Assembly (NCBI GenBank): GCA_039545355.1
Contig: BCJJ01000011.1
Coordinates: 1,148,851-1,212,850 of the forward strand
From: Trichosporon coremiiforme
Lineage: Eukaryota; Basidiomycota; Tremellomycetes; Trichosporonales; Trichosporonaceae
Length of the DNA: 64,000 nt
Direction of reading: 5' to 3'
Shown: piece after piece, positions 10,816-21,901 of the stretch
Layout: every line of letters starts with the position of its first letter
Numbering within the stretch: the first letter of the stretch is position 1
Notes under the pieces: model-generated
Databases searched by the model: none
Told to the model about the DNA's origin: nothing
Seen by the model: only the letters and a program-made list of their open reading frames with translations
Translations under genes and position numbers: made by a program

Positions 10816-12466
10816 TGCCTTCGTTTTGGATGGTCTGCTCTTGACAGGGGGCTAGGGCGAGGAGATCCTAGGCTGGAGCTTGGACTTTGTCGGTTTGATG
10901 TTGGAACGCTTTGAGGGCTCTGTAACGAGATCGCCGATTGTGAACGCGGCGGGCTTTGACGTTTCGAAACGTCTCGACTTGAAAGCCCGGTGGGGGTGAG
11001 AGGGACTTCAGCGTAGACCAGGAGATTTGGTCTTATATATTTCCGCATATTCGGACTCTCTTGCATGAGACCATGATGCTTCGGTCCAAGAACGAAAGTA
11101 CGGTACGGAGGTGCGCGACTGAAATCTGCTAAGAGATGCTTCACGAGTCGAGAAAAATATCGCACATGCGCACACGGCCTTGCATCTCAAACTGAACGAA
11201 CGTACGTGTGTAGCTTTGCCAGGGAGGCACACGGACTGCGAGCATCGCGCACTGTTGCCTCAGTGATGCATGCGGCTCCTGTCCACTTTGCCCACAGCTG
11301 CGGGAGGTGATGGAGGAAAGGGGGCACGGTGGCCCAGCTGCGCCTGGTCTCAACTGTCGGATTGAACCGGCGCGTGCGGCGCACAAGGCATGAGGTCATG
11401 CGGTCCTCCATGTCGCAATGCAGCACGAGTCTGTGCGCACTGCTCGGTGCAGTCTGTACTTACGCCTCCCTTCAAGCCAGAGGAAGAGGCAGGCAGCAGC
11501 GCAGCAGGTGGTCGCATGACGAGGCCGTGTATTGTGTCTCACGCACGGACACTCTACCACCACAACAGCGGCCACACGTGTGCTCACGCGGCCTGCACAC
11601 GGTTTCTCTGCAGCACGGAGCTTGGCGGTGCCCCAACGGTTCTGGTGCGTCTGACTCCGACGTGTCGGAGGGCCGTTGGGTCGTGTCAGCAAGATTCGGA
11701 GTCCCGGCAGTGCACCCCAACCAACGTGCCGGGTTCAGATGATCGAGGTCGTACTCATGGAGCCACACAATCGGAACTCCCAATACTTGGTCGAGTCGAG
11801 AGACACAGGGGACCCGACCGGCACGTTGTGCTGTGGTCGAGAAAAGTCTGAGAACTTCGTGATCACTGGATGACCGCTTGGTGTACGCAGTTCTTCGGTC
11901 CGGCGGTCCGGCGAGGCATGAGTTGATTGTACTCTATCTTATCAGATCTTGGGTGGGAGCTTAGCGAACTCAGCACGCCATATGGTAGTCGCATCAGCCC
12001 ACAATGTATCCGGCACAGTCCCTTGCGGTGTTAGTCACAGCTCTCCCCAGAAGTTCACTCCACGGCCCTTCATCCGCCGGTGGCTCGCGGAGCTGTCTGT
12101 TATTAGCCCTTCGAAGCTCTGCGTGCTGAAGCCAATTGGCCCGTGATATGCTCGGAGACGCCAGACCAACGCGCCACGAGATCGACCTCTCAGGAAGCCG
12201 TACAGGAAGAAAGTGCCTGCTCAAGAAGGAGTTAGTGCGAACCCTAACAGCAGCGAATGGACTGGGGGAGCTAGTTGAATTCGTCATGTTCATCTCATTT
12301 CGTGGCAGACATGAAGACTACAGGGTCAGCAGGGTGTCGGCTTGACAGGCACGCAGCCGGACATGGGCGAGCTGTATCCTCGGAGGCAGAACGTTGGGTG
12401 TAGTCGCTGGTTCATTCAAGGGATAGTCGAATTGGGGGAAGAGGGTCATATGGGTCAAGCCACGGG
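10816..12466. other. Intergenic between microgenes C and B
   Basis: No supported gene. A TATATAAG at 11032-11039 (minus strand) may belong to microgene C. Several antisense-overlapping open frames between 11.3 and 11.9 kb lack motifs or splice logic. Confidence 0.4.
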
Positions 12467-12628
12467 TCACTCGACGGTCCCTTGCGAAACCCGCAGAAGA
12501 CAGTAGCGACAGTAGTAGTACCCGAGGTCTTCGCTCCAGATGCCGCTGCAGCTCTCTGGCCCGTCAGCGGCTGGCTTCGGAGACGACTCACTGCCGTAGT
12601 TGGTTCCGTAGCGGTTGCCGGTGCACAT
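12467..12628 (-). CDS. Cys/Trp microprotein family member B (about 41 aa), function unknown
   Basis: Proposed exons 12592-12628 (ATG at 12628) and 12467-12555, with a 36-nt GTGAGT...GCTGACGGGCCAG intron at the same place and phase (after Gly-16, phase 1) as in members A and C. The product begins MCTGNRYGTNYG, continues KSCSGIWSEDLG and has YYYCRYC with the family spacing W-x6-Y-x-C-x-Y-C. The codon matching the start ATG of A and C is GTG (12638-12640) and no in-frame ATG lies upstream, so translation probably starts four codons later. The intron is a multiple of three and open, so an unspliced 53-aa form is possible. TATAAG occurs at 12776-12781. Real but weaker than members A and C. Confidence 0.45.
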   Translation of the reverse strand: MCTGNRYGTNYGSESSPKPAADGPESCSGIWSEDLGYYYCRYCLLRVSQGTVE

Positions 12629-13512
12629 GTCGTCTGACACTCTGTAATGGGGTAGTGGCAAAAAGCGCTGCAATGAGTTCGGAAGAGTTGTCTTCGGAAT
12701 AAGGGTGTCTGGGGGTAAAAGGAAGGAGAAGCAGGCGTAGCGCGGTATTCAGCTCGAGGGGGGTTCGCAACTGCTCTTATAATGCGAATGCGAAGACCGG
12801 AACATGTCGGGCTGGGGTCGGCTGGCGTGGTGGTTACCGAGAAGCAGCAACGTGAGACACGAGGATGCGTTGGGGACAGCTTACCGGGTGATCAAGTGCG
12901 AACGTGTGATGCGGCGCGCATAGCGCGGTCGGCAGTCGCGGTAAGACGGTATGCGATCTTATGCGGCACTTATGCCACGACAAGCACGGGCACATGACAC
13001 CACGGTCACGCCGGCAGGAATTCTCGGCTCAAGAACACCGGATGATAGACGCCTCGCGCACTGTAAGGAGCTAGTTTGTTCCGACGGCGAAGGTCCCGAT
13101 ATGATAGCAGCCACGGCTAGCACCAATGCGATCCCCGCAACCGTACGATGTCTCATGCAGTTTAGCATTTTAAGCATTTGCATCTTTGTTGTACATACTG
13201 CTACCTCACCCTATCGTCTACTATACACAGGCGGTTTCGCCGACAGTCCATCAGCCTGTGGTTGCAGGGCGTAGGAAGCGTTCTCCAGCATTCGGAGACT
13301 ATATATAATTGGAGTTGAATGGAAACGAGGTATATGATGCGTGGAATATGAACGGGCTTTGTTGTTGTGTTTGTTGTATTGAGCGAGAGAAGCCTGACTG
13401 GAACCTCCGGAATCTTGTGGAAAGTGCGATGAATGGTTTGTTGATTTTGAGTTGGGAGTTGGATACTGGGTGAATGCTGTGGCAAGATACGTGTAAATGA
13501 ACAGAGAGAACT
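12629..13512. other. Intergenic, with a possible secreted small frame (12959-13183, minus)
   Basis: The minus-strand frame with ATG at 13183 would encode 74 aa beginning with a hydrophobic stretch (GIALVLAVAAII after a basic start), signal-peptide-like, with a TATATATA about 120 nt upstream. It could be an independent small secreted peptide or a 5' exon of microgene B; neither can be decided. Nothing else is supported. Confidence 0.35.
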
Positions 13513-16500
13513 CTAAGCACGCTGCTGCTGCTGTGCGGGAGGGGTGGGGGTGGTGCCAGCCAGTCGGGCGGCGGCGTGAGGCGGTAACTTCAGCTGCATT
13601 CCAGCAGTCTGGAAGGGCTGCTGGCCGTTCGCGACGGGCTGCGCGAGGTGCACCTGAACCTGGCCGGCAGCAACAGCGGCTTGGGCCTGCTGCGCGGCCG
13701 CAAGCTTGGCCATGCTGATCAGCCGGGCACGGTTACGAGCGTCGATAAAGCCCTGAACGTTGTTACCGTAGCCGTTCTGGTGCGCAAGAGCCGCGAGTTC
13801 GCGGCGCTGCTCAGCCGTCTGGGCTTCAAAGCTGATCTCGCCACCCTGCTGCCCTGCTTGCACTTGCTGAGCCAATATTTGGGCTCGGGCAGCGGCCATC
13901 CGCTGCGCCTGGATCTGGGGATCGATGGCGCCGACGGGGGTAGGGACGCCGGGGATACCGCCAGGTCCGGGAACGAAAGGCTTGCCATTCGGAAGCATGA
14001 CGTTGCCGTTGACGACCTGCGGAGTCTGTTGACCGGCGGCACCGAGGAGCTGCTGACCGCCAGGAGTACCAGGCTGAGGAGTGCCATTGGACTGGGCGGT
14101 CTGCATGGAAGGCGACGGGGTCGCCGCAACAGATGCGCGCTTGACGGCGGCAGCACGACCGTTCTGAAGACCGTTCGCTTGCAGCTGAGGGGTACCGTTC
14201 GGAGTCGCGACCCCGTTGGGCGTGCCCTGCTGCTGAGCTTGCGCCTGCACTTGCTGAGGCTGAGTAGAGGTCGGACCCTGAGCCTGCGCTTGAGCCTGAG
14301 CCTGTGCTTGTGCCTGCGCCTGCGCTTGCGCTTGTGCTTGAGCCTGCGCCTGAGCTTGGGCTTGGGCTTGGGCTTGGGCTTGGGCTTGCGCCTGCGCCTG
14401 GGCGAAAGCTTGCTGCTGCTGGGTGGTCTGCTGGGTTTGCTGCTGCGTCGCCTGCTGCTGCTGCTGCTGTTGCTGCGGCTGAGCTTGCTGTTGTTGCTGC
14501 TGCTGCTGCAACCGCGCCTGCTCCATCGCCTGCTGCTGCTGCGCGAGCATCTGGAAGCGCTGCAGCTGTTCCATCTGCTGTTGCTGCAACATCTGCTGCT
14601 GGTATGCAGCCAGCTGAGGATTCGTGGGAGCCGGCTTGATGAACTTGGGCGGAGGCGGAAGATCCACGGGAGCCTCGAGATCCATGAGGGCTTGCGTAAT
14701 GGGGGCGGTGTCTGGGCGAAGCTTGGCGATATCCGAGTCGTGCAGCAGACCGATGCGATGCTGGATGTACTTGCCCTCGTAGTCGTCAACGACAACAGTG
14801 TTGTCATCGCCGGAAAGACCCATGCCAAGACCGACGGCGCCGCCATGAGAGACATCGTAGCGGAACAGCTCGTTCAAGCGCTGTCGCTTAGCGCTCCTCA
14901 CATCGCCGAGCTCATCTGAGCTGTCATCGTCCGATTCATCGATGGCACGCGGTCGTCGACGCGAAACCCTTCCATCAACAAGGTCCGGGAAGCACCAGTC
15001 CTTGAGCTGATCGGCAGAAGAAGGGAAGGGGCCGCGACGAACTGCACGAGAGGGAAGACGGCGGTCGAGAAGAACACGGCCGGCACGGCCTCGTCGAAGT
15101 CGGAAGGCCATGGGGTGCACGAGGCGATGTTGATCTTCCTCGTCGTCGGTGGATTCCTCGTTCTTGTGGCAAGGGTCGAGGATACCGATCTGACGGTACG
15201 CGTGAGACGCATGCGAGGAAGGGAGAGGCTGATAAGACGCATCCGTATAGTCGTCCCAGTGGGCGTCTGTGACCTTCTTGCGAGCCATCTCCTCGTCGAG
15301 CTTGGAGTGGATGGCCTGCAATCGTTCCCGGATCGCCTCCGGGGCCATCGACTTGCCAGCCGAGGACACTCGTTCGCTCGTACGTGTGGCTTCCGCTACC
15401 CGATCCCGCCTCTCGCGCTCCTCCTTCTCCTTCTCGATGACTCGGCTGCGGTGGCGGTTGGTGTTGTTCGAGACAGTGGCCATGCCCATGGCGTTCGAGA
15501 TGGCAGCAACGGCAGCGGCCGCCGCAGCCGTACCATTCTGTCGACCGGTGATAATCTCCTCCTCTTCTCGCGTGACACCTAGTGACGGCCATCGTCGCTT
15601 CGTCTCGAAAAGCTTCCACTTCGCCTCCCACACCTCGCGCTCCGTCGTGTACAGAGACTTCTTCTCCTTCTCTCGGTTGAGAACGAGCTTGGCGAGATCA
15701 TGAGCTCGGCGAAGCTCGTACTGAAGCTTCTGCATCTGCTCGACCGAGTAATTGTCCGTTCGTCGCGTCTTGCGAGCGGCTCGGACATCACGACGGCGGA
15801 AACAGACGTAGGGGTCGTTGTCGTTCGTCTCGTCGAAGTTCAGGAGGGGCATGATCGGCTTGCCCTGACGCTTCTCTCGCCTGACCTTCCAGTGCGGGTA
15901 CACGGAGCGGGCCATACGCGCGAGCGCCGGGGGGGGCGGAAGCCCCTTCGGGACCTCATTAGAGGGGTAGAAAGAAGACGGAAGGGGGGATGAAAAGAGA
16001 GATTCGACTTGGGGGAATGTCGGGATCAGAGCGAGGTTGGTGGAGAGCATAGGACAAGTGTCCTCACAGTTCTTCTCCAGCACGCCCATGATGTACTCGA
16101 AGTTGTCCTCAGAGATCTGGACAGCAGTGGGCTCGGCCTTCTCCTTGTCCTTGCCCTTTCGTCGGTCGGTGCGACCGTTCAAGGGACTGGCCGGAGAGCC
16201 AGTCTCGCCGCTGCCACCCTCGGCCTTGGAGTTGAACTGCTTGAGCCACTCCATGTCCTCATCGTCCATGCAATAACCCAGGCCTCCTTGGCCCTCCGAG
16301 GCCTCCTCCACAGTGTCGCTAAAACGAATGTAGTTGACAGGCTCGACAAACTTGTGCACATGGTAAAGCTTGGCGTAGTCGGTCTTGTCGACCAGACCTG
16401 TCGCGTCGGGAGTTGGAATGTGGTAGTTGAGTGCAGCGTTGGCGGCAGAAGTGGCGGGGGCCGCATCAGGCTTGGCCATGTCACCACGACTGGTGGGGCT

Positions 16501-17209
16501 GGATGGCTTTGTCGCATCTCGCGAGTGGAGCAGTGAGGCCGACGAAAGCGCTGCTTGGAGATGGTGCTCCTGTAGACAATATTAGTACATGACGATTCGC
16601 CACACGGCAGAAATTTCCTGAAACGGTGTGTGAATGGTGAAAGGGAGGCAGACAGTTTGAAGTGAGACCGCCTGAGTGGTGGTGGTGCATGAGATGCAGT
16701 GAAGAACGGCGCTGGTGGCGACTGGGGACCTGCATGCATGTTGCGGCGAAGCAGAGTCGACGATCGGAACGCCAAGCGGTGACGGCGGCCGGAAGTCGTG
16801 TGCATGGATCTTGTAGTGGAGGTTATCGACATGAGCGTGGAGGTCTAAGGGGGCGTCGCTTCGCCCCACCACCGCAGCGCAGTTTTTCACCACCAAGGTT
16901 TCGGTTCCCACGGTCCGTCGCCGTTCTTCAAAGCCGTTTTGATGGCGAACGGCAGTCACAACGACTGTCGCATGCATAGAGAAAAGTGAAGAGGAGACGC
17001 AGACTTACCAAGAGCTCGCCAGACTCGACACCTTTTGCACCGAGGGAGTTGTGTTTGTTGGCCGATTCCGAAGCCGAGTCATTGTTCCACACAATGGTCT
17101 CTGCTGCGCTCAGGTCAACCTTGTCGCTTCCCCGGTAAACAAGAAGTCGACTTTTGTTGGTGATCCGCCCCGCGCGACGCGACGAGGTGACCATCCTTCC
17201 AGTGGCCAT
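13513..17209 (-). CDS. EPL1: Enhancer of polycomb-like protein (NuA4 subunit)
   Basis: Two coding exons: 17009-17209 (67 codons, ATG at 17209) and 13513-16569, joined in phase 0 over an intron with GTAAGT and TACTAAT...CTACAG, giving about 1085 aa. The N-terminus (SKVDLSAAETIVWN-like segment after RRAGRITNKSRLLVYRG) and the following NYHIPTPDATGLVDKTDYAKLY and DDEDMEWLKQFN blocks are the EPcA signature of Epl1. In NuA4 this protein bridges Esa1, Yng2 and Eaf6 to the rest of the complex and is required for nucleosomal H4/H2A acetylation. The C-terminal third is a Gln-rich region with a long Gln-Ala alternation (about residues 788-830), annotated separately; this explains why it is larger than yeast Epl1 (832 aa). 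The long plus-strand frame at 13648-14919 is its antisense shadow. Confidence 0.93.
14281..14530 (-). repeat. (Gln-Ala)n and poly-Gln coding repeat inside EPL1
   Basis: Imperfect hexanucleotide repeat (CAAGCC/CAGGCG variants on the minus strand) encoding about 20 uninterrupted Gln-Ala pairs at 14281-14405. It is flanked by CAG/CAA runs encoding poly-Gln to about 14530. Mixed synonymous codons show the array is selected or old rather than a fresh slippage expansion in most of its length; a run of near-identical GCCCAA units near 14360-14390 is more homogeneous. Confidence 0.85.
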
Positions 17210-18017
17210 GCTTGCACGACGAGGGGAGGTGGTTGAGGCCGCAATCAAGCGGTCTCGTCGTCGTTGTTTGGAGCGGGCTCTACGATTGTTGTGGGCCCGT
17301 TCCGATGGCGTGTTGGTCAGCCGGGAGCTGAGGGTGGGTGCTTCCTTCGTCTCGTTGGGACCGATGCGACTTGGGGCGGTGCACGACACGTAGGCCCCTG
17401 AACCGCTATTGCAAATCTTCCTACTCAAAAATCCCTCCACAGTGACACCTGCCTGAGGGCACGGCGTTTACGGTGATATTGCGTGTGGCGATTTCTGGTC
17501 TGTTGCCAATTCCTTGTGCTTCAGGTCACCTGACTGCCTGCCCTCAGTGGGCGTCAGGCTGCTTGCTCATGTGCTGACTGCGTGCGGCTACTTGGCTGGG
17601 TCGGGGCCAGCATGGCTGACTGACTGTGTCCCGCCTGGCACCTGGCCCACCGCTGCTCCCTATGACACTCTACTACGGGTGGCTATGACGATTGAGTGGC
17701 GGCGGGTGGCAAACGTCCACCCCTGACGAGCCTGCCAGTCAATCACAAAATTATTGACCGTAAAACGAAAACAACAGAACCCATGCAATGCAACACCTGT
17801 GAAATTCGTCAGCACCGCGCTTACACTTGCTGGTTGATAGGCCGCCGAGCGTGGCTGGATCCCCACGCACAATGATGTCTATGAAAGAAAATGAAACTGT
17901 CCAGCGTCAGCGACCACCCACGTGCTTGCCTTCTGCATTGCGACTTACCGCCTGGTGATGTGTGTATGTCGTCTATGACTGTAGAATGCTGATTGATTGT
18001 CGTGTCGCGTCCGCCGC
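17210..18017. other. Intergenic, EPL1 upstream / FCF2 downstream
   Basis: The EPL1 reading frame stays open upstream of 17209 to 17440, but without a family match, so the ATG at 17209 is preferred. No other gene is supported. Confidence 0.45.
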
Positions 18018-19276
18018 CTACCATTTGGTGCGCTTCTGCCACCCCTTGCCGCGCCCGTTGTGCATGCGCTTGCTCTGGAGCTCCTCGTACTTGCGCTTGG
18101 CGTACGTCTCGACCTCCATGTCGTTAACCACGCTGGAGACGATCTGGCCAGCACGGTAGGTGCGCTCCTTGCGAACAGTCGTGTCTTGCAGGTGACGGGG
18201 AGCCTCGATCATGGTTCCGATCTGCAAAACGCTCGTCAGCATCTGAGGTAGACGATCCACAGTATCGTGCCACGCCGTCCACGGGCACGGGACAGCTGAT
18301 ACTCACGTTGAATCTTTCAGGCACCCTGCCCAGCTTGCCTTGACCCTTCATGAATCTCTTCGGGTCAAGCGAGCTCGCAAGCGACAGCGCCTGGTAATCA
18401 CGCTTCATCTTAGGCAAGTCATCCGCACGAGGTGCAGGAATCGTCGCCCACTGCTCAGAGACAGAAGCCTTCTTCGGCTGCTGCAGTCGGTGTCAGCATC
18501 ATACAACTTCCAGGGCGCGGCGTGGTGCGCCCGCGCCGTCCTTCACTCACCGCCGCTTTCTCGCGTTTGCTCAAGGGGCGCTCGTACTCTCCGGAGTCGA
18601 GTTCGAGCGCCTTGCCCTTGCGAGAAGAACTTGTTGGCCGGGAAGTCGAGGCAGTTCCGTCCGTGTTCAGCGTGAGGACCGGTGCTGGCAGGGTGGGGAT
18701 ATCGAGGTCGGGAATGGGACTGTAGTCAGCGTGATAGCGCAAGAAAGGAACTTACGCTTCATTCACCTCCTCTTCAAAACGGAGCTCGCCATCATCTTCT
18801 GTGGTCGAGATCTGACTCTTGCTGTTGGCTCTCGCTTCCTTGGCGGCAGCAGCCTTGCGGGCTGCCGCAAGGCAACGTTCAAGCTCGACCTCATCATCGT
18901 CGTCGCTGTCAGAAGTAGCACTCGAGTCCTCAGAAGCCGAAGCAGACTCGCTGTCGTCGGAATCCGAAGACGAGGCGGAACTGTCGTCCGACGCAGAGTC
19001 CTCCGCGTCGTGTGCGTTCGAGCCCGCCTCTGAACGGTCTTCATCGTCCGACTCCGGCTCTGCGGTATGTTCACGTTTGCGGGTGAGCTCGGCGTACCTC
19101 AGTGCCCGGGGACTGTTGGGATCTTCGTCATCCGATTCGAGGATTTCTTCGGCCTCCTGCAAGGCGAGCTCATCCGCGGTCTGGTGGTGGTGCGGATGCG
19201 CCGAGGAGGAGCTATCACGAGGACGGCTCGGAGAGGGCTTGGAGGCCGGGCCCGAGCCGCGACGGGGCGTCGGCAT
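18018..19276 (-). CDS. FCF2: rRNA-processing protein Fcf2
   Basis: Four exons: 18756-19276 (ATG at 19276), 18551-18719, 18307-18480 and 18018-18221. All phases agree and the introns carry GCTGAC...CAG signals; the product is about 355 aa. The N-terminal half is strongly acidic and Ser-rich (Asp/Glu/Ser stretches, residues 40-160). The conserved Fcf2 domain is at about 231-340: QWATIPAPRADDLPKMKRDY, SLDPKRFMKG, then IGTMIEAPRHLQDTTVRKE and a Lys/Arg-rich end, ETYAKRKYEELQSKRM. Fcf2 is a nucleolar protein needed for early pre-rRNA cleavage (sites A0-A2) and 18S rRNA formation. The WFD box typical of the domain start is here represented only by QWA. Identification rests on the LDPKRF and GTMIEAP blocks in order. 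Confidence 0.88.
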
Positions 19277-19714
19277 CGATGCTAGCTGTAACGGAGGACG
19301 AAGAGGGGACAGCGCAGACGCGCAGATGAGATGGGTAGCAGATTTTGGGTGAGGCGGAACTGGTGGGGGGAAGTGAACGGATGACCCAGGTGATTCTCCC
19401 TGCTAAGGGTCAGAAGGGAACGCCAAGTCGAATGGTCTGGTGTAGACGGTGAAGCGGAGAAGGTCGTTGGTGATGACAATGGCGAGAGGTAACGACTGCT
19501 GAGAACGAGACCGTAGTTGAGCTCAGGCGCCCAAAACTCGTTAGGGCCTGCCGGCACGGTAATATGGGCATCAGGTGATCTCCGCCTTCCCCCACCGCTA
19601 ACCTTAACCGCCGTGCCTGGCGGTCCCTATCTGGTGTGGCTCAGTCGCGTTCGATATGACGATATGACGACTTCGCCGTCAGCACTAGGCATCGCCATCT
19701 CATCGCCTGCAACC
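19277..19714. other. Divergent promoter region FCF2 / fRMsr
   Basis: 438 bp between two divergently transcribed genes. An in-frame ATG at 19664 would extend the reductase by 17 residues. No further feature is seen. Confidence 0.4.
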
Positions 19715-20403
19715 ATGCCCCACGCTGACTCCTCTCTCGTCCCAGAGGAAATCAAGACGTGAGTGTGCACAGCTATGCGTCTCAAGGGGCGTTGTTTCCG
19801 TCGAACTCGAACTAAACTGCACAGGAAGCAGGAGTTCTACGACCACGTCCATGAACAGCTTCGCGCCCTGCTTAGTGACTCAACGTTCTGGGTGTCCAAT
19901 CTCGCACAGGCGAGCGCTTTGCTGTATCACTCATACGCAGGCACGTCACTGTATGGATTGAACGGCACCTCGCCCGTGGTTAACTGGGTCGGCTTTTACA
20001 TTCAGCAGAACGGAGAGGGTGACCTCATCGTCGGGCCGTACCAGGGTCGGCCAGCTTGCGCCGTCATCAAGGCAAGGGCGGGCCGGGGTGTCTGTGCTGA
20101 CGCATTCGTCGGCAACAAGGGAGTCGTCGTCACGAACGTGGACGAGTACCCAGGTCACATCGGTTAGTTGAATGGGCAGCTGACAAAAGGCACGCGTGAA
20201 CGGTTGCTGATATTCGCCCAGCATGTGACGGCGAGACGAAGTCCGAAGTCGTCCTGCCTTTGAGAATGAAGACGCCTGAAGGGGACAAGACGGTCGGAGT
20301 GCTCGATCTCGACTCCACCGTGCTCGCGACCTTCGACCAGGTCGACCTCGACGGGCTGCAGACGGTTGTTGACATTCTGAAGGAGGCCTCTCATTGGGCG
20401 TAG
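19715..20403 (+). CDS. Free methionine-(R)-sulfoxide reductase (GAF-domain fRMsr)
   Basis: Three exons: 19715-19758, 19825-20162 and 20222-20403, in frame across GTGAGT and GTTAGT donors; 187 aa. The protein is a single GAF domain of the fRMsr family (yeast Ykl069w, 180 aa). It contains the NWVGFYI block and PYQGRPACAVI, GRGVCADAF and ACDGETKSEVV segments. The three cysteines at about residues 91, 104 and 128 correspond to the Cys91/Cys101/Cys125 set of the yeast enzyme that forms the catalytic/resolving disulfides. It reduces free Met-R-O in the cytosol using thioredoxin. An upstream in-frame ATG (19664) exists; the later one is chosen because family homology starts just after it. Confidence 0.92.
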
Positions 20404-20793
20404 ATCTCGGCCTCACGAGCACGCCAGAGGTGTGACGGTTAATGTTCCTGGTGGATGTTGTAACTGTTGGAATGCATCTAACAATTAGACTTTGCCAATA
20501 GCCAGGTTAGCCAGAATTCAATTCTGATATCGATGGATGTTTGTGTGAATTAAGCTGCCCTCCCACTTAAACCCCCGTTCCCCTTGTCGCGAAACTGTCG
20601 GCGTGTGCGTATCGCCGAAACCACGTGGCTGCCGAGTGCCACACCCAGTTTCGGGTCTAGTGAGCTTTGGCTGGCAGCGGATCCCTGGGTGCGAGGTGCG
20701 GGCTGGGGGCGCTGGCTGGAAATCCTTGGTGGTTGTTCATGCATCGGGCTTCTCTTTCATCCTTCAACCCAAAAACTCACTCTATCAACAAAA
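20404..20793. other. Intergenic, RPS2 promoter
   Basis: 390 bp between fRMsr and RPS2 containing the RPS2 promoter and 5' leader. No specific element identified. Confidence 0.4.
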
Positions 20794-21259
20794 ATGGCTG
20801 AGTCTCGCGGTGGTTTCGGTCGTGGTCGTGGTGGACCCCGTGGTCGTCGTGGACGCCGCGGCCCCAAGCGTGACGAGGACAAGGAGTGGTGAGTCTGGCA
20901 ACGATCGGCGGTGCAACTCGACGAAAGACAAGCGACATATACGACTTCTACCCCGACTGTGCGAGGAACGATCGAGGAGGACAAGCGGAGATGAGCGGAC
21001 GACATGCACGAGGCTACAGGTGAGGAGCGCACGTACGACAGCCTTGTTGGGTGCGAAGACGAGAACTGGAGGGCCGGGGCCAGAATCGAGCTTCCAATTT
21101 TCGACACTTGCAGACCGCAACCGATTACAACTTTGGGGAACCGCACGAAGTCGACCGATTGAGAGGAGCCGTCTTGTCCGACGTCGTTGCACCAGCCGGA
21201 GGGAATCTCTGGAGTGTCAGCTAACTTGCAGGGTCCCCGTTACCAAGCTCGGTCGTCTT

Positions 21260-21306
<47 letters not shown>

Positions 21307-21901
21307 CCTCCCCATCAAGGAGTACCAGATCATCGACCTCTTCCTCCCCACCCTTAAGGACGAGGTCATGAAGATCATGCCCGTTCAGAAGCAGACCTCC
21401 GCCGGTCAGCGCACCCGCTTCAAGGCTTTCGTCGCTGTCGGTGACTTCGACGGCCACGTCGGTCTCGGTGTCAAGTGCGCCAAGGAGGTCGCCGGTGCCA
21501 TCCGTGGTGCCATCATCCTCGCCAAGCTCTCGGTTGTCCCCGTCCGTCGCGGCTACTGGGGTTCGCACATTGCTGAGCCCCACACCGTCCCCATGAAGGT
21601 CTCCGGCAAGTCTGGCTCCGTCATGTGCCGTCTCATCCCCGCCCCCCGCGGTACCGGCATTGTCGCTGCCCCCGCCTCCAAGCGCATGCTCCAGCTCGCC
21701 GGTATCCAGGACTGCTACACCCAGTCCAAGGGTAACACCGCCACCCAGGGCAACTTCCTCAAGGCTACCGTTGCTGCCCTCTCCAAGACCTACCAGTTCC
21801 AGTCCCCCGACCTCTGGAACGTCATCCCCGTTGGCCAGACTCCTTACGACGAGTTCTCCAACCACCTCGCCATTGCCGCCCGCAAGGCCGCTGCTTACTA
21901 A
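20794..21901 (+). CDS. RPS2: 40S ribosomal protein S2 (uS5)
   Basis: Two exons: 20794-20888 and 21232-21901, joined by restoring a TGG codon; 254 aa, the usual eukaryotic length. The start [20 protein letters not shown] is the RG-rich N-terminus that is arginine-methylated in other fungi. The rest shows the uS5 double-stranded-RNA-binding fold ([60 protein letters not shown]). Codons are strongly biased to C-ending forms, as in highly expressed genes. It lies at the mRNA entry tunnel and contributes to decoding fidelity. The intron (343 nt) is about nine times longer than the typical intron in this window and is treated as a finding. Confidence 0.97.

Noticed and set aside
13648..14919. 423-aa plus-strand open frame opposite EPL1
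   Set aside because: Leu/Arg-rich translation of the antisense of the Gln-Ala/Gln repeats; the minus-strand frame carries the EPL1 signature.
21221..21865. 214-aa minus frame opposite RPS2
   Set aside because: Gly/Leu/Asp-rich shadow of highly biased RPS2 codons.
20603..21901. Continuous 432-aa frame running into RPS2
   Set aside because: Arises from read-through of the 343-nt intron from a non-ATG start; the spliced 254-aa RPS2 has the correct N-terminus and length.
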